Source: JAJYTI01 sp035302145
Lineage (GTDB): Bacteria; Bacteroidota; Bacteroidia; Flavobacteriales; Flavobacteriaceae
Assembly (NCBI GenBank): GCA_035302145.1
Contig: DATGSX010000055.1
Location: 1-7,369 of the forward strand
Length of the DNA: 7,369 nt
Direction: 5' to 3'
The notes beneath the pieces were generated by a model. It saw only the letters and a program-made list of their open reading frames with translations. It was not told where the DNA came from and made no database searches. This document shows, piece by piece, positions 6,551-7,369 of the stretch (positions within the stretch are counted from its first letter, which is position 1; every line of letters starts with the position of its first letter). The position numbers were made by a program, and so were the translations under genes.

Positions 6551-6579
6551 TTTGGTATTGAAAATTATTAATACCTTTG
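6551..6579 (+). promoter_or_regulatory. Promoter of yceD-rpmF
   Basis: TTTG at 6551-6554 and TACCTTTG at 6572-6579 are separated by 17 nt, matching the Bacteroidota pattern TTTG or TTG, 17-23 nt, TAnnTTTG. It is the best promoter in the window. It starts on the base after the pdxA stop codon, so yceD-rpmF need not depend on pdxA transcription. Transcription should start near 6586. Confidence 0.7.
6554..6575. repeat. Inverted repeat spanning the yceD-rpmF promoter core
   Basis: GGTATT at 6554-6559 and AATACC at 6570-6575 form a perfect 6-bp inverted repeat with a 10-nt AT-rich spacer. One arm abuts the -33 TTTG and the other overlaps the -7 octamer. The arms are 16 nt apart from start to start, plausible for a dimeric repressor site, but such a repeat can occur by chance in AT-rich DNA. 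It could also be a weak remnant terminator for pdxA, although no T-run follows. Confidence 0.4.
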
Positions 6580-6582
6580 CAT

Positions 6583-6602
6583 TTACCTTTTTCGGAAGGT
6601 AA
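6583..6602 (+). promoter_or_regulatory. Hairpin at the 5' end of the yceD-rpmF leader
   Basis: TTACCTT at 6583-6589 pairs perfectly with AAGGTAA at 6596-6602 around the loop TTTCGG. It lies 4 nt after the -7 element and 24 nt before the yceD ATG, so the folded RNA would form the extreme 5' end of the message, or lose the first bases of its stem depending on the exact start site. It has no following T-run and is not a terminator. A role in mRNA stability or autoregulation is only inferred. Confidence 0.4.
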
Positions 6603-6626
6603 GATGTATTTAAAACCGATGTGATT

Positions 6627-7172
6627 ATGAAGGAGTTAACCCAATTCAAGATTCCAATTTCAGGGTTGAAGCAAGGGATACATCAGTTTACATACGATAT
6701 AGACAAGACGTTCTTTACGTATTTTGATTACGAAGAGTTTTGGGATAGCCTCTTAAAACTTGACGTAGAACTGACTGTAAATTCTACTTCCTTAGAATTT
6801 GCTCTACATATAGTAGGACAAGTTGGCGTGCATTGCTTTGTTACCAACGAAGCTTATATGCAACCAGTAGAGGATACGTACAGGCTCGCTGTTAGATTTG
6901 GCGATACGTACAATGATGATTTAGAAGACATTCTAGTCATTCCTCATGGGAGTCTTGAAGTAGATATAAAGCAATATGTTTACGAGACCATTATACTGTC
7001 TGTTCCAGCAAGATTGGTACACCCAGGTGTAGAAGACGGTAGTTTAAAATCGGAAGTAAAAGATATTTTAGATGAACTTCGAGTCGATGAGCCAACAGAA
7101 GGCACTGACGATTCTGAAGAGGAAACGGACCCTAGATGGGATGAATTAAAAAAATTATTAACGGATAAATAA
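6627..7172 (+). CDS. yceD: YceD/DUF177 family protein encoded upstream of L32
   Basis: Members of this family are needed for normal 23S rRNA accumulation in E. coli and plants, and the gene usually sits directly before rpmF, as here (12-nt gap). The 181-residue protein starts with MKELTQFKIPISGLKQG. Its middle has LDVELTVNSTSLEFAL at 45-60 and GQVGVHCFVTNEAYMQPVE at 64-82, where the family often has a CxxC pair but only Cys70 is present. The family-like stretch LEVDIKQYVYETIILSVPAR follows at 110-129 with HP at 132-133. The tail from about 145 is very acidic and closes with DPRWDELKKLL, a common ending. I prefer the ATG at 6627 over the in-frame GTG at 6621, which would add only two residues and is the rarer start codon. 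Molecular function in this phylum is unproven. Confidence 0.88.
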   Translation: MKELTQFKIPISGLKQGIHQFTYDIDKTFFTYFDYEEFWDSLLKLDVELTVNSTSLEFALHIVGQVGVHCFVTNEAYMQPVEDTYRLAVRFGDTYNDDLEDILVIPHGSLEVDIKQYVYETIILSVPARLVHPGVEDGSLKSEVKDILDELRVDEPTEGTDDSEEETDPRWDELKKLLTDK

Positions 7173-7184
7173 GAGTATAAAGAA

Positions 7185-7369
7185 ATGGCAACACCAAAAA
7201 GAAGAACTTCTAAATCAAGAAGAAATAAAAGGAGAGCGCATTATAAAGCTAAGCATCAGCAAATAGCTGTAGACCCAACAACTGGAGAGTCGCATCTATA
7301 TCACAGAGCACATTGGCACGAAGGTAAATTATACTACCGTGGCCAAGTAGTTATTGATGCTACAGAAGA
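7185..7369 (+). CDS. rpmF: 50S ribosomal protein L32 (3' end cut by window)
   Basis: The protein is a component of the large ribosomal subunit. The 61 complete codons begin MATPKRRTSKSRRNKRRAHY, the basic N-terminal tail typical of L32. VDPTTGESHLYHRAH at 29-43 and the terminal GKLYYRGQVVI at 47-57 follow. L32 proteins are usually about 55-65 residues, so only a few codons and the stop should be missing. No cysteine is present, so this is the zinc-free form: the positions of the zinc-binding pairs carry other residues. The ATG at 7185 follows an A-rich stretch without a purine ribosome binding site, 12 nt after yceD. In many bacteria plsX and fabH follow this pair, but that lies outside the window. 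Confidence 0.97.
   Translation, partial: MATPKRRTSKSRRNKRRAHYKAKHQQIAVDPTTGESHLYHRAHWHEGKLYYRGQVVIDATE

Noticed and set aside
1..7369. CRISPR arrays, insertion sequences, toxin-antitoxin pairs, phage or defence genes
   Set aside because: No regularly spaced direct repeats, transposase motifs or compact toxin pairs are visible; almost all bases are accounted for by housekeeping genes.

Overview
The window looks like chromosomal housekeeping DNA from a member of the Bacteroidota, most likely a flavobacterium-type lineage. The DNA is AT-rich. Intergenic regions carry copies of the Bacteroidota -7 promoter element TAnnTTTG. Purine-rich ribosome binding sites are mostly absent. RsmI is the short form, and an LpxH-type lipid A enzyme indicates a Gram-negative envelope. 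The species cannot be named from this sequence.

Layout. (1) 53-3275, plus strand: an uncharacterised charged protein, rsmI (16S rRNA 2'-O-methylation) and recJ (single-strand exonuclease). Each junction has an 8-nt gap, so this is probably one transcript. (2) 3259-4517, minus strand: queD (queuosine/deazapurine precursor) followed by lpxH (lipid A). They are also 8 nt apart, and a TAnnTTTG element sits just upstream of queD. The 3' ends of recJ and lpxH overlap tail-to-tail by 17 nt. (3) 4518-4814: an intergenic stretch of about 300 nt holding tRNA-Ala(GGC), a hairpin with a T-run before it, and a strong bidirectional terminator after it. (4) 4815-5420, minus strand: ribE (riboflavin synthase). 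It is divergent from pdxA (5477-6550, plus; vitamin B6 synthesis), and their two -7 elements lie crossed in a 56-nt spacer. (5) 6551-7369, plus strand: a promoter region with an inverted repeat and a leader hairpin, then a YceD/DUF177 protein and rpmF (ribosomal protein L32). rpmF is cut by the window edge.

The genes serve translation (RsmI, tRNA-Ala, YceD, L32, and QueD through tRNA modification), cofactor supply (RibE, PdxA), DNA repair (RecJ) and envelope synthesis (LpxH). I see no mobile element, CRISPR array, toxin-antitoxin pair, defence system or prophage trace, and no convincing new multi-gene system. The points most worth a second look are the uncharacterised first gene, the crossed ribE/pdxA promoters, and the palindrome and hairpin in front of yceD-rpmF.
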